64,000 nucleotides of DNA from positions 3,534,001-3,598,000 of the forward strand of contig NZ_FMHV01000002.1 of NCBI RefSeq assembly GCF_900091465.1, read 5' to 3'. The stretch is from Micromonospora rhizosphaerae (GTDB lineage Bacteria; Actinomycetota; Actinomycetes; Mycobacteriales; Micromonosporaceae). Position numbers and translations under genes: made by a program. The first letter of the stretch is position 1. Each line of letters starts with the position of its first letter. Under the pieces are notes generated by a model that ran no database searches, was not told the DNA's origin, and saw nothing but the letters and a program-made list of their open reading frames with translations. Shown one piece after another: positions 8,141-17,071 of the stretch.

Positions 8141-9196
8141 GTGTTGACCGCCCCGAGCACCCGGCACGCCGCGGCGCTGGACCGCTTCCGGCGCGGCTGC
8201 GTCATCCCCGCCCACCCGCTCGCCCTCGACGAGCGGCGGCGGCTGGACGAGCGCCGCCAGCGTGCGCTGACCCGTTACTACCTCGCGTCCGGCGCGGGCG
8301 GTATCGCGGTCGGCGTGCACACCACCCAGTTCGCCATCCACGACCCGCAGGTCGGGCTGCTCGCGCCGGTGCTGGAACTGGCAGCGGAGACGGCCGCCGG
8401 CTCCGCCGCGATCCTCGTTGCGGGCGCCTGCGGACCCACCGCGCAGGCGGTTGCCGAGGCCGAACTCGCCGCCTCGCTCGGCTACCACATGGTGCTGCTG
8501 TCGCCGCACGCCGGCCTCGACGAGGACGCTCTCATCGACCGGGCCCGCGCCGTGGGCGAGGTGCTGCCCGTGGTCGGGTTCTACCTTCAACCGGCCGTCG
8601 GCGGCAGGGAACTGTCGCGTACCTTCTGGACCCGGCTGGCGGCGCTCGACGCGGTGGTGGGGATCAAGGTGGCGCCCTTCGACCGGTATCGGACGCTGGA
8701 CGTGCTGCACGGCGTCTGCGCCGCTGGCCGCAACGGCGACCTCGCCCTCTACACCGGCAATGACGACCACATCCTCGCGGACCTCGTCGCGCCGCACCGT
8801 GTCATGGTCGACGGCCGGCCGGTCAAGGTGGAGTTCGTCGGTGGCCTGCTCGGGCAGTGGGCGGTGTGGGCGCGTAGCGCGGTCGGTCTGCTCGACGAGG
8901 CCCGCCGCGCGCGGGCCGGCGACGACGCAGCACTGCGCCAGCTGCTCACCCTCGACGGCCACCTCACCGACGCCAACGCCGCCATCTTCGACGCGGCCAA
9001 CCACTACCACGGCTGCATCCCCGGCATCCACGAGGTGCTGCGCCGGCAGGGCCTGCTCGCCGGACGCTGGTGCCTGGACCCGACGGAGGAGCTCTCCCCG
9101 GGGCAGCTCGCCGAGCTGGACCGGGTGCACGAGGCGTACCCGCACCTGCGCGACGACGACTTCGTCGCCGAGCACCTGGACGAGTGGCTGGCCTGA
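8141..9196 (+). CDS. DHDPS/NAL-family class I aldolase-lyase (first copy)
   Basis: GTG at 8141 follows AGGAGA, giving 351 residues, longer than the usual 290-310. The barrel shows AGGIAVGVHTTQFA near the N-terminus, the Tyr of VVGFYLQPAVGG, and the Schiff-base Lys in VVGIKVAPFD followed by LYTGNDDHIL. Family members cleave or condense pyruvate-type keto acids; the variant motifs here do not match dihydrodipicolinate synthase itself. It is paired with the epimerase-like gene. A second, divergent family member is encoded at 11854-12750, so the pathway may use two lyase steps or related substrates. Confidence 0.85.
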   Translation: MLTAPSTRHAAALDRFRRGCVIPAHPLALDERRRLDERRQRALTRYYLASGAGGIAVGVHTTQFAIHDPQVGLLAPVLELAAETAAGSAAILVAGACGPTAQAVAEAELAASLGYHMVLLSPHAGLDEDALIDRARAVGEVLPVVGFYLQPAVGGRELSRTFWTRLAALDAVVGIKVAPFDRYRTLDVLHGVCAAGRNGDLALYTGNDDHILADLVAPHRVMVDGRPVKVEFVGGLLGQWAVWARSAVGLLDEARRARAGDDAALRQLLTLDGHLTDANAAIFDAANHYHGCIPGIHEVLRRQGLLAGRWCLDPTEELSPGQLAELDRVHEAYPHLRDDDFVAEHLDEWLA

Positions 9197-9230
9197 CGGC
9201 CGCTGGATCGTACCAAGATGCGGCCGGTGC

Positions 9231-9372
9231 TCCGCCCTTCAGGGCGGGGGTGAGGGCCCGCGTGGGAGGGGCGGCAGCCCCGAGCATGCCTTGGACCGGC
9301 GCTCGTGCTGCTCGATCTACTGATGCAGAGCGTGAAGGGAATCCCCGTCTTTTAGGGCGGAGAGCACGTCAA
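9231..9372. mobile_element. IS200/IS605-type end remnant (PATE/omega-RNA-like)
   Basis: A perfect hairpin CCGCCC-TTCA-GGGCGG lies at 9232-9247. About 90 bases on, GGAATCCCCGTC (9338-9349) leads into TTTTAGGGCGGAGAG and CACGTCAA (9365-9372). The second block resembles the right end of actinobacterial tnpB elements, where the terminal hairpin belongs to the omega RNA. No tnpA or tnpB is present, so this would be a stranded end or a small non-autonomous copy. It abuts the stop codon of the regulator gene (9369). Confidence 0.45.
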
Positions 9373-10595
9373 AGGGTCAGCCGGTAGAGCGTCAGCGGAC
9401 GCCCGCTGGTCCCCGAGGCTAGGTTGCCGGTCCGCTCGGCGAGGCCGGCGAGCTCCAGCCGATGCAGCATCCGGCGGGCCGTACGCTGCTGCACGTTCAG
9501 CTGCTCGGCGACCTCGCGGGTGGTCAGCGGCGCGGCGCCGACGGCGTGCCGCACCTGGCGCAACCGCTGCAGCGTCGGCACCGAGAGGCCGACCCGCTGC
9601 GCGATGATGGCGAGGTTGGCCTCCTGCGGGGCCGGGGTAGGGGCGGTCGACTCCAGCACGATGTCGGTGTCCCCGCGCAGCGACAGCACCGCCACGGTGG
9701 GGCCGATGCGGCGGGCCCGGCTCAGCGCCCGGCGGGCCAGGTTCTCCGCCTCCGCGCCGCTGCGCCCCAGTCCGAAGCCGATGTGGACGGTGTCGTGCCG
9801 GCCGGCGAGGCGGCGCAGCATGGGGAGCGCGGTGAATCCGGCGGTCGCGTCGTGCAGCGGTCCGCGGGTCGTCACGATCAGGTGGGTGCCGCGGGCGAAC
9901 CGGGCCATCGTGCCGCCGAGCACCGCCACCTCCTTGAGCAGCCCCTCGTCCCCGTCCGGCACGTCGGCCAGGCCGAGGGCGATCTGCGCGTCCTCCTGCG
10001 CCTGGCTGTTGGCCTCGAGCAGCAGTTGTCGCAGGGCGGTACGCACCGAGTGGTTGGACGGGGCGAGGCGCAGCACGGGCATCTCGTGGCGCAGTACCTC
10101 GTACACGGAGCTGAGGCAGGTCACCGCCACGGTCGCGGGGGAGCTGCCACGGCGCTGCCGGCGGTGGAAGGCGATCACGTCGGCGGAGGTCAGCCCGCTG
10201 CGGTACGGCAGCGAACGCAGCCGGTCCACGGGCAGGCCGGCGTCGGTGAAGGTGGTCGTCACGTCGGCGGTGGCGACCGTGTCGATGGAAATTCGGGTCG
10301 GGTCGTGTCCGTCCCGCAGCAGCCGGACGGCCGCCTGCAGCAGCGTCGCCCCGGTGTAGTCGACGAAGGTCGCCGGCCGGGTCAGCACGTCGGCCTCCCG
10401 GGCGAGCGTGTACGGCACGACGCCGGTGAAGAGCCACGCCTCCACCTGGCCGCCGTGCGCCTCGACGATGGCCGGCGCCTGCGACTCGTGGTCGTAGTCG
10501 TACCGCCGCGCCGTGACGCCGGGCTGCTCCTCGCAGGTAGCCGCCACGTCGTCAACCAGGTCATGTGGTCCGACGACGCCGATCTTGATGGTCAC
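9369..10595 (-). CDS. Winged-helix transcriptional regulator with N-terminal sensor-like domain
   Basis: The GTG at 10595 is chosen because AGGAGG lies just upstream; it gives 408 residues. The N-terminal 180 residues look like an alpha/beta sensor (IKIGVVGPHDLVDDVA start). The middle contains VHIGFGLGRSGAEAENLARRAL, reminiscent of degenerate GGDEF-like domains in bacterial regulators. The C-terminus is a clear winged helix: TTREVAEQLNVQQRTARRMLHRLE followed by GLAER and a wing ending in LYRLTL. It diverges from the aminotransferase operon, with operator site 4 between, so autoregulation and control of the whole cluster are likely. Confidence 0.8.
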   Translation of the reverse strand: MTIKIGVVGPHDLVDDVAATCEEQPGVTARRYDYDHESQAPAIVEAHGGQVEAWLFTGVVPYTLAREADVLTRPATFVDYTGATLLQAAVRLLRDGHDPTRISIDTVATADVTTTFTDAGLPVDRLRSLPYRSGLTSADVIAFHRRQRRGSSPATVAVTCLSSVYEVLRHEMPVLRLAPSNHSVRTALRQLLLEANSQAQEDAQIALGLADVPDGDEGLLKEVAVLGGTMARFARGTHLIVTTRGPLHDATAGFTALPMLRRLAGRHDTVHIGFGLGRSGAEAENLARRALSRARRIGPTVAVLSLRGDTDIVLESTAPTPAPQEANLAIIAQRVGLSVPTLQRLRQVRHAVGAAPLTTREVAEQLNVQQRTARRMLHRLELAGLAERTGNLASGTSGRPLTLYRLTL

Positions 10596-10635
10596 GAGCT
10601 CCTCCTGAGGGGTTGCGTGGCCCGTACGTCTAAGA

Positions 10636-10653
10636 TTACGGTCGGGTCCGGTA
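10636..10653. promoter_or_regulatory. Operator-like motif, site 4 of 4, in divergent promoter
   Basis: TTACGGTCGGGTCCGGTA lies between the regulator start (10595, minus) and the aminotransferase start (10676, plus). Aligned with the other sites the consensus is TTAC(G/T)GTCNNG(G/T)CC(A/G)NTA. Its place between a regulator and its divergent operon is the classical location of an operator. Confidence 0.62.
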
Positions 10654-10675
10654 TTCACGAAGCCGGGGAGAGCAC

Positions 10676-11857
10676 GTGTCGTATCCCAGCATGGCCGATT
10701 CCAGTGGTCGGACGCTTGGTGCGGAAGAGGTCGAAGCGGTCACGCGGGTCCTCCGGTCGGGCATGCTCAGTTCGGTCTGGGGCAAGGAGGTCCGTGCCCT
10801 CGAACGAGAAATGGCCGACCTGCACAGAGTTTCGCACGCCGTGGCCTGCAGCTCGGGTACGGCCGCACTCCACCTGGCCGTGGCCGCCGTCGCGCCCGAC
10901 CCGGGCGACGAGATCATCACCACCCCGATCAGCGACTTCGGCACGGTGGCGCCGATCCTCGCCCAGAACGCGGTCCCGGTGTTCGCCGACGTCGACCCGG
11001 ACACTGGCAACCTGGACCCGGTCGCGGTGGCCGCCGCGATCGGGCCCCGGACCCGGGCGATCCTGGGCGTGCACCTCTTCGGCGCCGCGGCCACCGGCCT
11101 GCGGGAGGTCGCCGACGCCGCCGGCATCCCGCTCATCGAGGACTGCGCCCAGGCCTGGCTCACCCGGTACCCGGACGACCGCCTCGCCGGCGCCGTCGGC
11201 ACCATCGGCTGCTTCAGCCTCCAGCAGTGGAAGCACATCACCTGTGGCGACGGCGGCCTGACCATCACCGAAGACGCCGCGCTGGCCCGGCGGATGCGGC
11301 TCTTCGCCGACAAGGGCTGGCCCCGCGATGACGGGGTACGCCGGCACGAGAGCTTCGGGGTCAACTACCGGATGACCGAGTTGTCCGGTGCGGTCGCCCG
11401 CGCCCAGCTGACCAAACTGCCCGGCGTTCTGGCCGACCGGCGGCGCACCGCGCGGCGCCTGGTCGCCGCGCTGGCGGATCTGCCCCGCGTACGCGTGCCG
11501 GCCGACCCCGATCGGCACGCCTGGTGGCTCTTCCCGATCGTGCTCGACCCGCCGCTGACCAACCGCGAGGTCGCCGACCGGCTGGTGCGCGCGGGCATCC
11601 CGGCGCGCGCCGGATACCTCGCCGAACCCCTGCACTGCGCGCCCGCCCTGATGGGGGGGCCGATTTACGGCACCTCCCGGTACCCGCTGACCGTGCCGCC
11701 CGCCGAGCGGGTGCCCACCTACGGCTGGGGCACCCAACCGAATGCGGAACGGCTGATCACGCAGACTCTGCTGGTGATCGACTGGAACGAGCACTACACC
11801 GACGCACACGTCGACGAGATCGCCAAGGCGGTCCGGGCCGCGGTGACCGACGCATGA
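10676..11857 (+). CDS. DegT/DnrJ/EryC1/StrS family PLP aminotransferase
   Basis: This 393-residue, PLP-dependent enzyme normally transfers an amino group to a keto-sugar or cyclitol. It starts at GTG 10676 after GGGGAG. The PLP-binding signature is complete: SSGTAALHLAVAA near residue 57, the acidic PLP partner in IEDCAQAW, and the Schiff-base Lys186 in QQWKHITCGDGG. The C-terminal domain includes the family's HAWWLFPI segment. Its TGA overlaps the ATG of the next gene. In a catabolic setting it may work in reverse, removing an amino group; in a biosynthetic one it would install it. Confidence 0.9.
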   Translation: MSYPSMADSSGRTLGAEEVEAVTRVLRSGMLSSVWGKEVRALEREMADLHRVSHAVACSSGTAALHLAVAAVAPDPGDEIITTPISDFGTVAPILAQNAVPVFADVDPDTGNLDPVAVAAAIGPRTRAILGVHLFGAAATGLREVADAAGIPLIEDCAQAWLTRYPDDRLAGAVGTIGCFSLQQWKHITCGDGGLTITEDAALARRMRLFADKGWPRDDGVRRHESFGVNYRMTELSGAVARAQLTKLPGVLADRRRTARRLVAALADLPRVRVPADPDRHAWWLFPIVLDPPLTNREVADRLVRAGIPARAGYLAEPLHCAPALMGGPIYGTSRYPLTVPPAERVPTYGWGTQPNAERLITQTLLVIDWNEHYTDAHVDEIAKAVRAAVTDA

Positions 11858-12750
11858 TCGACCCGAACGCGGCGGCGCTGCGCGACCGGCTCCGGTGGCG
11901 ACTGATCGCCGCCGCCACCACCCCCGGCAGCGCGGCCGGCGAGATCGACCCCGCCCTGGTCGGGACGTACCTGCGCGGGCTGGTCGCCGACGGCGCCGAC
12001 GCGCTCGCGGTGCTCGCGCACACCGGTCGGGGCCCATACCTCGACCCGGCCACCCGAGGCGAGATCATTCGGCAGGCGGTCGACACCGGCGTACCGGTGG
12101 TGGTCGGCGTCGGCGGGCGGCCGGGGGAGACCCAGGCGGCCGTCGCCGACCAGGCCGTCCAGGCCGCCGAACTGGAGGCCGCCGGCCTGCTGGTGTTTCC
12201 GGTCGAGGACGATGCGGTCGCCCACCACGAGGCGCTGTGGCGGGCCAGCGGGCTGCCGATGCTGGCCTTCGACCTCTACCTGCGACCATATCCCGCGGAC
12301 GCGCTGGCGGCGCTGCTGGCCCACCCCGGGGTGGCCGGGGTCAAGGTGGCCCGCCTCAACGACGCGATCGCCTGCCAGGAGGCGCTGGCCGCCGCCTACC
12401 GGGCCGACCGGCTGGCCGTGACCGGCGAGGACCGGATGTTCGGCCCGTCCCTGCTCTGGGGCGCCCAGGCCGCGCTGGTCGGCCTGGCCGCCGCCGCGGT
12501 CCCGGTGACCGCGGCGGTGCTGCGGGCCTTCGCCGACAAGCAGTACGACGAGTTCGTCGTCGCCTCGGCGCAGCTCGACCGGCTGGCCAGCGCCACCTTC
12601 ACCGACCCGATGGAAGGTTACGTGCAACGCATGCTGTGGATCGCGACCCACGAGGGGCGCATCCCGCCCCGGTACGCCGTCGACCCGTACGGCCCGGCGC
12701 TGCCCGCCGAGGACCGTGAACGGGTGCTGCGGATGGTGAGGTCGCGGTGA
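11854..12750 (+). CDS. DHDPS/NAL-family class I aldolase-lyase (second copy)
   Basis: This 298-residue barrel protein begins at an ATG overlapping the aminotransferase stop. The Schiff-base Lys is in VAGVKVARLND and the catalytic Tyr in FDLYLRPYP; TGEDRMF follows where the family has a Gly-rich loop. It is only distantly similar to the first copy at 8141 (different N-terminus and Lys context), so it probably has another substrate rather than being a recent duplicate. The next gene starts in its stop codon (GTGA), showing a tight operon. Confidence 0.86.
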   Translation: MIDPNAAALRDRLRWRLIAAATTPGSAAGEIDPALVGTYLRGLVADGADALAVLAHTGRGPYLDPATRGEIIRQAVDTGVPVVVGVGGRPGETQAAVADQAVQAAELEAAGLLVFPVEDDAVAHHEALWRASGLPMLAFDLYLRPYPADALAALLAHPGVAGVKVARLNDAIACQEALAAAYRADRLAVTGEDRMFGPSLLWGAQAALVGLAAAAVPVTAAVLRAFADKQYDEFVVASAQLDRLASATFTDPMEGYVQRMLWIATHEGRIPPRYAVDPYGPALPAEDRERVLRMVRSR

Positions 12751-13508
12751 CCGGTGTCCCGCGCGAGGGCGCGCGAAAGCCGTTCGCGGCGGACGACCTG
12801 CCACCGGTCACGTTCGACGTCGACGTCCTGGTCGGCCGGTACGCCGACCGGCCCGGACCGGTCGGCGATCCGGCCCAGGTGCGCGCGGTGCTGGCGGCCA
12901 ACGGCATCGCCGGCGCGGCCGTGGCCAGCCTGCGGGCGGTGCTGTTCGACGTGCCCGGCGGTAACGACGAGGCCGCCGCCCTCGCCGGCCCGGGTGTGCT
13001 GCCGGTGGGCGCGGTGGACCTGCGGGATCCGCTGGGCGCCGAGCGGGAGGTGGTCCGGCTCGCCGAGCGGGGTTTCCCCGCCGTCCGGCTCTTCCCCGAG
13101 GAGCAGCGGGTGGAACCGGACTTCCCCTCTGTCCGACATGTCGCCCGCCGCGCGGCCGAGGCCGGGCTGGTCGTGCTGGCCGGCGGCGACGTACGCCGGT
13201 TCTGGCGGCCCCTGCTCGGCGCCACCGTGGTCTTCCTCGACACGCACTTCTACCACCTGGGCGACTTCGTCGTCGTCGCCCGCGACGAGCCCGGATTCCA
13301 CACCTCGACCCGGCTGCTCAACTCCCCGGACGCCCTGGAGACCGTGGCCGCGCAGGTCGGCGTCGAGCGCCTGCTCTACGGTTCCCGTGCCCCGTTCTAC
13401 GAGCCGGTCGTGCCCCGGCTGCGGCTGGCCCGCTCCGGCCTCGATCTGGCCGCGGTGGCGGAGGTGGCCGGTGGCAATGCCCGACGGATCCTGGGAGCGA
13501 ACACATGA
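12747..13508 (+). CDS. Amidohydrolase-like protein lacking metal ligands
   Basis: This 253-residue protein starts at GTG 12747 (overlap GTGA). It has the barrel layout of the amidohydrolase_2 family but not the active site: the N-terminal strand reads TFDVDVLVGR where the neighbour has IDVHAHWG, and the late strand reads LLYGSRAPF where the neighbour has LLFGTDATL. Loss of both HxH and the terminal Asp argues against metal hydrolysis. It may be a non-catalytic partner of the next gene product, with which it overlaps by four bases. Confidence 0.75.
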   Translation: MTGVPREGARKPFAADDLPPVTFDVDVLVGRYADRPGPVGDPAQVRAVLAANGIAGAAVASLRAVLFDVPGGNDEAAALAGPGVLPVGAVDLRDPLGAEREVVRLAERGFPAVRLFPEEQRVEPDFPSVRHVARRAAEAGLVVLAGGDVRRFWRPLLGATVVFLDTHFYHLGDFVVVARDEPGFHTSTRLLNSPDALETVAAQVGVERLLYGSRAPFYEPVVPRLRLARSGLDLAAVAEVAGGNARRILGANT

Positions 13509-14242
13509 TCATCGACGTGCACGCGCACTGGGGTCCCTGGTTCTTCAGCATGGACGTCGGCCGGGTCGCGACGAACCTCGCGGTCATGGACCGGTACGGC
13601 ATCGACCTGGCGATCGTCTCGGCCACCGAGGCGGTCATCTACGACGCCGCCGCCGGGAACCGGGCGATGGCCCGGGTGCTTGCGGAGCAGGACCGCCTGC
13701 TCGGCTACCTGACGATCAATCCGCGGCGGCTCGACGACGCCGAGCGTGACCTGCGCGAGCTGCTTCCCTCCGGCCGGTTCGTCGGTGTGAAGATCCACAC
13801 CGACTACACCGGCTCGCCGGTGGCGTCCCCCCAGACCCGGGACGCGTTGGCCCTGGTCGCCGCCCACGACCTGCCGGTCCTCGTACACACGTGGGGCCCG
13901 ACCCCGTTGGACCTCGCCCAGGCCTGCGCCGACATCCCCGGCCTGCGGGCCATCGCCGGGCACATGGGGGCCGACGGCTGGCGGCACGCGGTGGAGGCGG
14001 CCAACTCCGTCGACCGGCTCTGGCTGGAGCCCTGCTTCTCGCACACGAAAGCCGGCCGCTTCGCGGCCGTCGCCGCGGCGGTGAACCCCCGCCGGCTGCT
14101 GTTCGGCACCGACGCGACACTGATCGACCCGGCGGCCGCGTACGGGGCGGTGCTCGCCGCCGACCTCGGTCCCGAGGAGAGCGAGTTGGTCGCCTGGCGC
14201 AACGCCGCCGACCTGTTCCGGCTCGACATCGGCGGGGACTGA
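13505..14242 (+). CDS. Metal-dependent amidohydrolase (amidohydrolase_2 family)
   Basis: This 245-residue hydrolase has the full metal site: HAH in IIDVHAHWG at the N-terminus, a His in VLVHTWGPT, a His in [10 protein letters not shown], and the terminal Asp in LLFGTDATL. Relatives hydrolyse lactones or decarboxylate ring acids. It is the last gene of the 10676-14242 operon, all joined by four-base overlaps. The pairing with a metal-site-less paralogue immediately upstream is unusual. It probably opens a lactone or cleaves an amide or carboxyl group in the same pathway. Confidence 0.87.
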   Translation: MIIDVHAHWGPWFFSMDVGRVATNLAVMDRYGIDLAIVSATEAVIYDAAAGNRAMARVLAEQDRLLGYLTINPRRLDDAERDLRELLPSGRFVGVKIHTDYTGSPVASPQTRDALALVAAHDLPVLVHTWGPTPLDLAQACADIPGLRAIAGHMGADGWRHAVEAANSVDRLWLEPCFSHTKAGRFAAVAAAVNPRRLLFGTDATLIDPAAAYGAVLAADLGPEESELVAWRNAADLFRLDIGGD

Positions 14243-14422
14243 CCGCGGGGTGCAGGCCGCCGCCCGGATTGTCGCCGTGGACGGTTACCGTGCCGAGGCC
14301 CGGTCGCTGGCCGCGGCGAACGGCCCCGCCCCGGAGCCCGACCCCCGGGGCCCGCCGAAATGTCACCTCGCCGCCCCCTCGCCGGTCGTACGGGGTGCAA
14401 CGACCGACACGGAGGCGACGAT

Positions 14423-14551
14423 GTGGACCCACAGCAACGGATCAGACAGGTGTACGCCGCCTCGGCGGCCCGCCTGGTGGCCCAGATGTACGCGATGACC
14501 GGCGACCTACGCAGCATCATGTGGACCTGGCTGGACCCACCCGAGCCGTGA
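14423..14551 (+). pseudogene. Remnant of an ECF sigma factor N-terminus
   Basis: GTG at 14423 follows GGAGGCGACG and opens 42 codons. The segment [21 protein letters not shown] resembles region 2.1 of ECF sigma factors (typically YAASYRRLV...YAVTGD). The frame then ends after unrelated residues at TGA 14549-14551, where a sigma factor would continue for over 150 residues. It is best read as a stub left by a deletion; a genuine micro-protein is possible because the ribosome site is intact. Confidence 0.4.
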
Positions 14552-14588
14552 CCGGGTGCTCCCGGCGGCTGCGGCCATCGGCGGCACG

Positions 14589-15305
14589 TCAGCCGGCCGC
14601 CGTCCGGGCCGGCGTGACCTCGAAGGCCGGCGGGTCGGCAGTCAGCACCGCCGTACGCGCCGGCACCCGCCACACCCGCGTCAGGGTCGACGCGAGCTCC
14701 GCCAGCATCCGGGACACGGTGTCTGGGCCGCCGTCGTGCACCGCCTCGATCACCACCAGCACCTCGGTGGTCCCCTCGCGGACCGCCGACCAGCCGCTCT
14801 GCCGGTGCGTCCAGCGCCGGGAGTGCGCCCGCCCGGCCGAGTCGCCGAAGATCACCTCGCCGGGCTCCGGTCGCTCCGCGTCCCCGGCGAGCGTCAGGTA
14901 CGTCTCGTCGCCGATCGCAGGCCGGACCTCCAGGTCACCGGAGATCCGGGCGAGATCGAGCACGGCGACCGGGACGGCGTACCCGACGGAGAGGGCGTTG
15001 CCGAGGTCGACCAGCGGGTGCAGCCGGGGCAGCGTCCCGTCGCGCCGGAGGCGGCGCAGCAGCGACTCGGCCGCGCACCGGTACCGGGTCGGCGGCAGGC
15101 CCATGGCGGCGAACGCCCGCCGCCAGGCCTGGATCTCCGGGAACCCGCCCTCCGGGCCGGCGGCGAGCCGGGCCCGGGCCGCCTCGGTGGGGGCCTCGAG
15201 GTACGGATCCACGTCCGCGGCGGCGGTGATCCCGGTGGCGTGCAGCACACCGCAGGCCAGTTCCGGGAAGGCGGACCGGATCGCGGGGGAGTGTCGGAAG
15301 TGCAC
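14589..15305 (-). CDS. B3/B4 (PheT-like) tRNA-binding domain protein
   Basis: This 238-residue protein has the layout of stand-alone B3/B4 domains, relatives of the editing domain of phenylalanyl-tRNA synthetase beta chain. Features include an N-terminal strand with a Cys ([12 protein letters not shown]), [15 protein letters not shown], and the conserved [40 protein letters not shown] follows. Such proteins may edit mischarged tRNA or bind small amino-acid-like ligands. It precedes the truncated LysE gene by nine bases in the opposite sense of promoter order, so the LysE and B3/B4 genes were once probably co-transcribed. Confidence 0.85.
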   Translation of the reverse strand: MHFRHSPAIRSAFPELACGVLHATGITAAADVDPYLEAPTEAARARLAAGPEGGFPEIQAWRRAFAAMGLPPTRYRCAAESLLRRLRRDGTLPRLHPLVDLGNALSVGYAVPVAVLDLARISGDLEVRPAIGDETYLTLAGDAERPEPGEVIFGDSAGRAHSRRWTHRQSGWSAVREGTTEVLVVIEAVHDGGPDTVSRMLAELASTLTRVWRVPARTAVLTADPPAFEVTPARTAAG

Positions 15306-15314
15306 GGGAGACTC

Positions 15315-15860
15315 CTATCGGGCGGTGAGGGCGAGGCCGACGCCGCGGGCGAGGAAGCTGCCGGCGAGGGTGCGGCGCAGCAGCCCGGCGGCCCGGGGCC
15401 GGGCCAGCACCCGGGCGCGCACGGCGGCGGCCAGCACGCCGTACCCGGCGAAGACCACGAAGGTGACCAGCATGAAGACCGCGCCGTACGCGAGCATCCG
15501 GGCCGTCGCCCCCGGTCGGTCGGGCGGCACGAACTGCGGCAGGAACGCCACGAAGAACACGGTCACCTTGGGGTTGAGCAGGTTCAGCAGCACCCCGTCA
15601 CGGACCAGCCGGGCCGTCCGCGGCGGGGTGGGGTCGCCGTCGGTCAGCCAGGTGCCGCGCTCCCGCAGCGACGACCAGCCCAGCCACAGCAGCCAGGCCA
15701 CGCCCAGCCAGGTCACCGCCCGGAACAGCACCGGGCTGGCGTGCAGCAGTGCGGCCAGCCCGGTGACCGCAGCCACCAGATGCGGCACCAGGCTCAGCGT
15801 GCAGGCGAGCGCGGCGACCAGGCCGGCCCGGCGACCGCCGGCCAGGCCCGCGGAGAGGGA
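15315..15860 (-). pseudogene. LysE-family amino-acid exporter, 5' truncated
   Basis: About 180 residues of a LysE-type exporter remain: the [14 protein letters not shown] helix, [11 protein letters not shown], and the signature [20 protein letters not shown], then two further helices. The first helix with its PGP motif is absent. The minus-strand frame continues upstream past about 15860 into unrelated residues, which belong to a flavin monooxygenase fragment on the other strand. The break therefore removed the start codon and first 25-30 residues. Export function is probably lost. Confidence 0.75.
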
Positions 15861-16074
15861 CGTCCTGATCGTCGGTGCCGGGCTCTCCGGCGTCGGCGCC
15901 GCCGTCCACCTGCAGGGCAACTGTCCAGGAAAGACCTACACGGTGCTTGAGGCCCGCGGCGCCATCGGCGGGACCTGGGACCTGTTCCGCTACCCGGGCA
16001 TCCGCTCCGACTCCGACATGTACACCCTCGGCTACTCGTTCAAGCCGTGGACGAACCCGAAGGCGATCGCCGAA
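15859..16074 (+). pseudogene. Flavin-containing monooxygenase fragment (FAD-binding end)
   Basis: The plus strand encodes the N-terminal 70 residues of a Baeyer-Villiger-type flavin monooxygenase: [18 protein letters not shown] (FAD motif GxGxxG), then [20 protein letters not shown] and GYSFKPWT. No start codon precedes it and the reading frame ends at TAG 16105-16107 after unrelated residues. The piece is joined on the left to the LysE gene and on the right to the end of the SIS gene. It is a leftover of a gene of about 480 codons. Confidence 0.8.
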
Positions 16075-16103
16075 CCTTCTACCGGGCGGGCGCGCGGAAC
16101 GTC

Positions 16104-16997
16104 CTAGCCGGGGAGGGCGGCGTCGTCCAGGATCACCGCGCGCGTCAGGTTGTGCGGGGTGTCCGGGTCGAGCCCACGGGACTCGGCCAGCGCGACCGCC
16201 ACCCGCTGCGCCACCACGAGCGACGCCAGCGGGTCCAGCGGCAGGTCCACCACGGTGGCGCCGATCGAGCGGACCTGGTCGGCCAGTGCGGGATCCAGCG
16301 GACCGAAGGACCACACCACGGTGCCGGGCCCGGACACGCTGATCGGCCCGTGCCGGTACTCTAGCGCCGGGTACGCCTCCGTCCACGCCTGAGCCGCCTC
16401 ACGGAGCTTCAGCGCCGCCTCGTGGGCGAGCCCCACGGTCCAGCCGCGGCCCACGAAGGTCCACTGCGAGATCGCCGTCGGGTCGACGGGGAGGTCGACC
16501 GCCAGGGCCCGCTCCGCGTCCGCCGCCGACTCGGCCGTGTCCTCACCGGCGGCGGCACGGAGCAGGGTGAGCGCGGTGGTGGCGAAGCGGGTCTGCACCA
16601 CCGAACGTTCGTCGGCGAAGACCAGCGGCACCACCCCGTCCGCCGCGGCCGCGACCGGCCCGTCCGGTAGGGCGGTCAGCACCACCGAGCGAGCGGCCGG
16701 CGCGCGGCGCAGCACGTGGGCGATCTCCGACGTGGTACCGGAGCGGGAGATGGCCACCAGCACGTCGTAGCGCCGCCCGCTGGGCAGCTCGGAGGCGGGG
16801 AACGCGTCGGTGCGTCCGTGTCCGGCACCTTCGCGCAGCGCCGCGGCGGCCTGCGCCATGTACAGGGAGGTGCCGCAACCGACGATGCACACCTCCTCGC
16901 CCCGACCGGGCAGGAGGTCGGCGACGCTGGGTGCGAGGGCGGTCGCCCGCCGCCACACGTCGGGCTGGGTAGCGATCTCATCCGCGGTCATGCTCAT
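16104..16997 (-). CDS. SIS-domain sugar-phosphate isomerase/deaminase (AgaS-like)
   Basis: This 297-residue protein has two SIS domains, the phosphosugar-binding fold. Motifs are [16 protein letters not shown] and [16 protein letters not shown] (first domain, phosphate-binding Ser/Thr residues), then [23 protein letters not shown] in the second. Family members isomerise or deaminate amino-sugar phosphates. The ATG at 16997 is used; ATG 16991 is an alternative, and neither has a strong ribosome site. It diverges from the DeoR gene across a region of TGTGCA repeats, and with the kinase and aldolase beyond suggests galactosamine/tagatose-type catabolism. Confidence 0.85.
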   Translation of the reverse strand: MSMTADEIATQPDVWRRATALAPSVADLLPGRGEEVCIVGCGTSLYMAQAAAALREGAGHGRTDAFPASELPSGRRYDVLVAISRSGTTSEIAHVLRRAPAARSVVLTALPDGPVAAAADGVVPLVFADERSVVQTRFATTALTLLRAAAGEDTAESAADAERALAVDLPVDPTAISQWTFVGRGWTVGLAHEAALKLREAAQAWTEAYPALEYRHGPISVSGPGTVVWSFGPLDPALADQVRSIGATVVDLPLDPLASLVVAQRVAVALAESRGLDPDTPHNLTRAVILDDAALPG

Positions 16998-17071
16998 CGC
17001 TGGATGCTCGCGCGCGGGTTTTGCCTCTGTCAAGCACGCCCGGTCATATCCGATCACAAGATGGGCAACAC

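Noticed and set aside
13891..15858. Long plus-strand frame leading into the FMO fragment
   Set aside because: Only the last 70-odd codons (15859 on) are like a protein family; the rest is antisense to B3/B4 and LysE genes.
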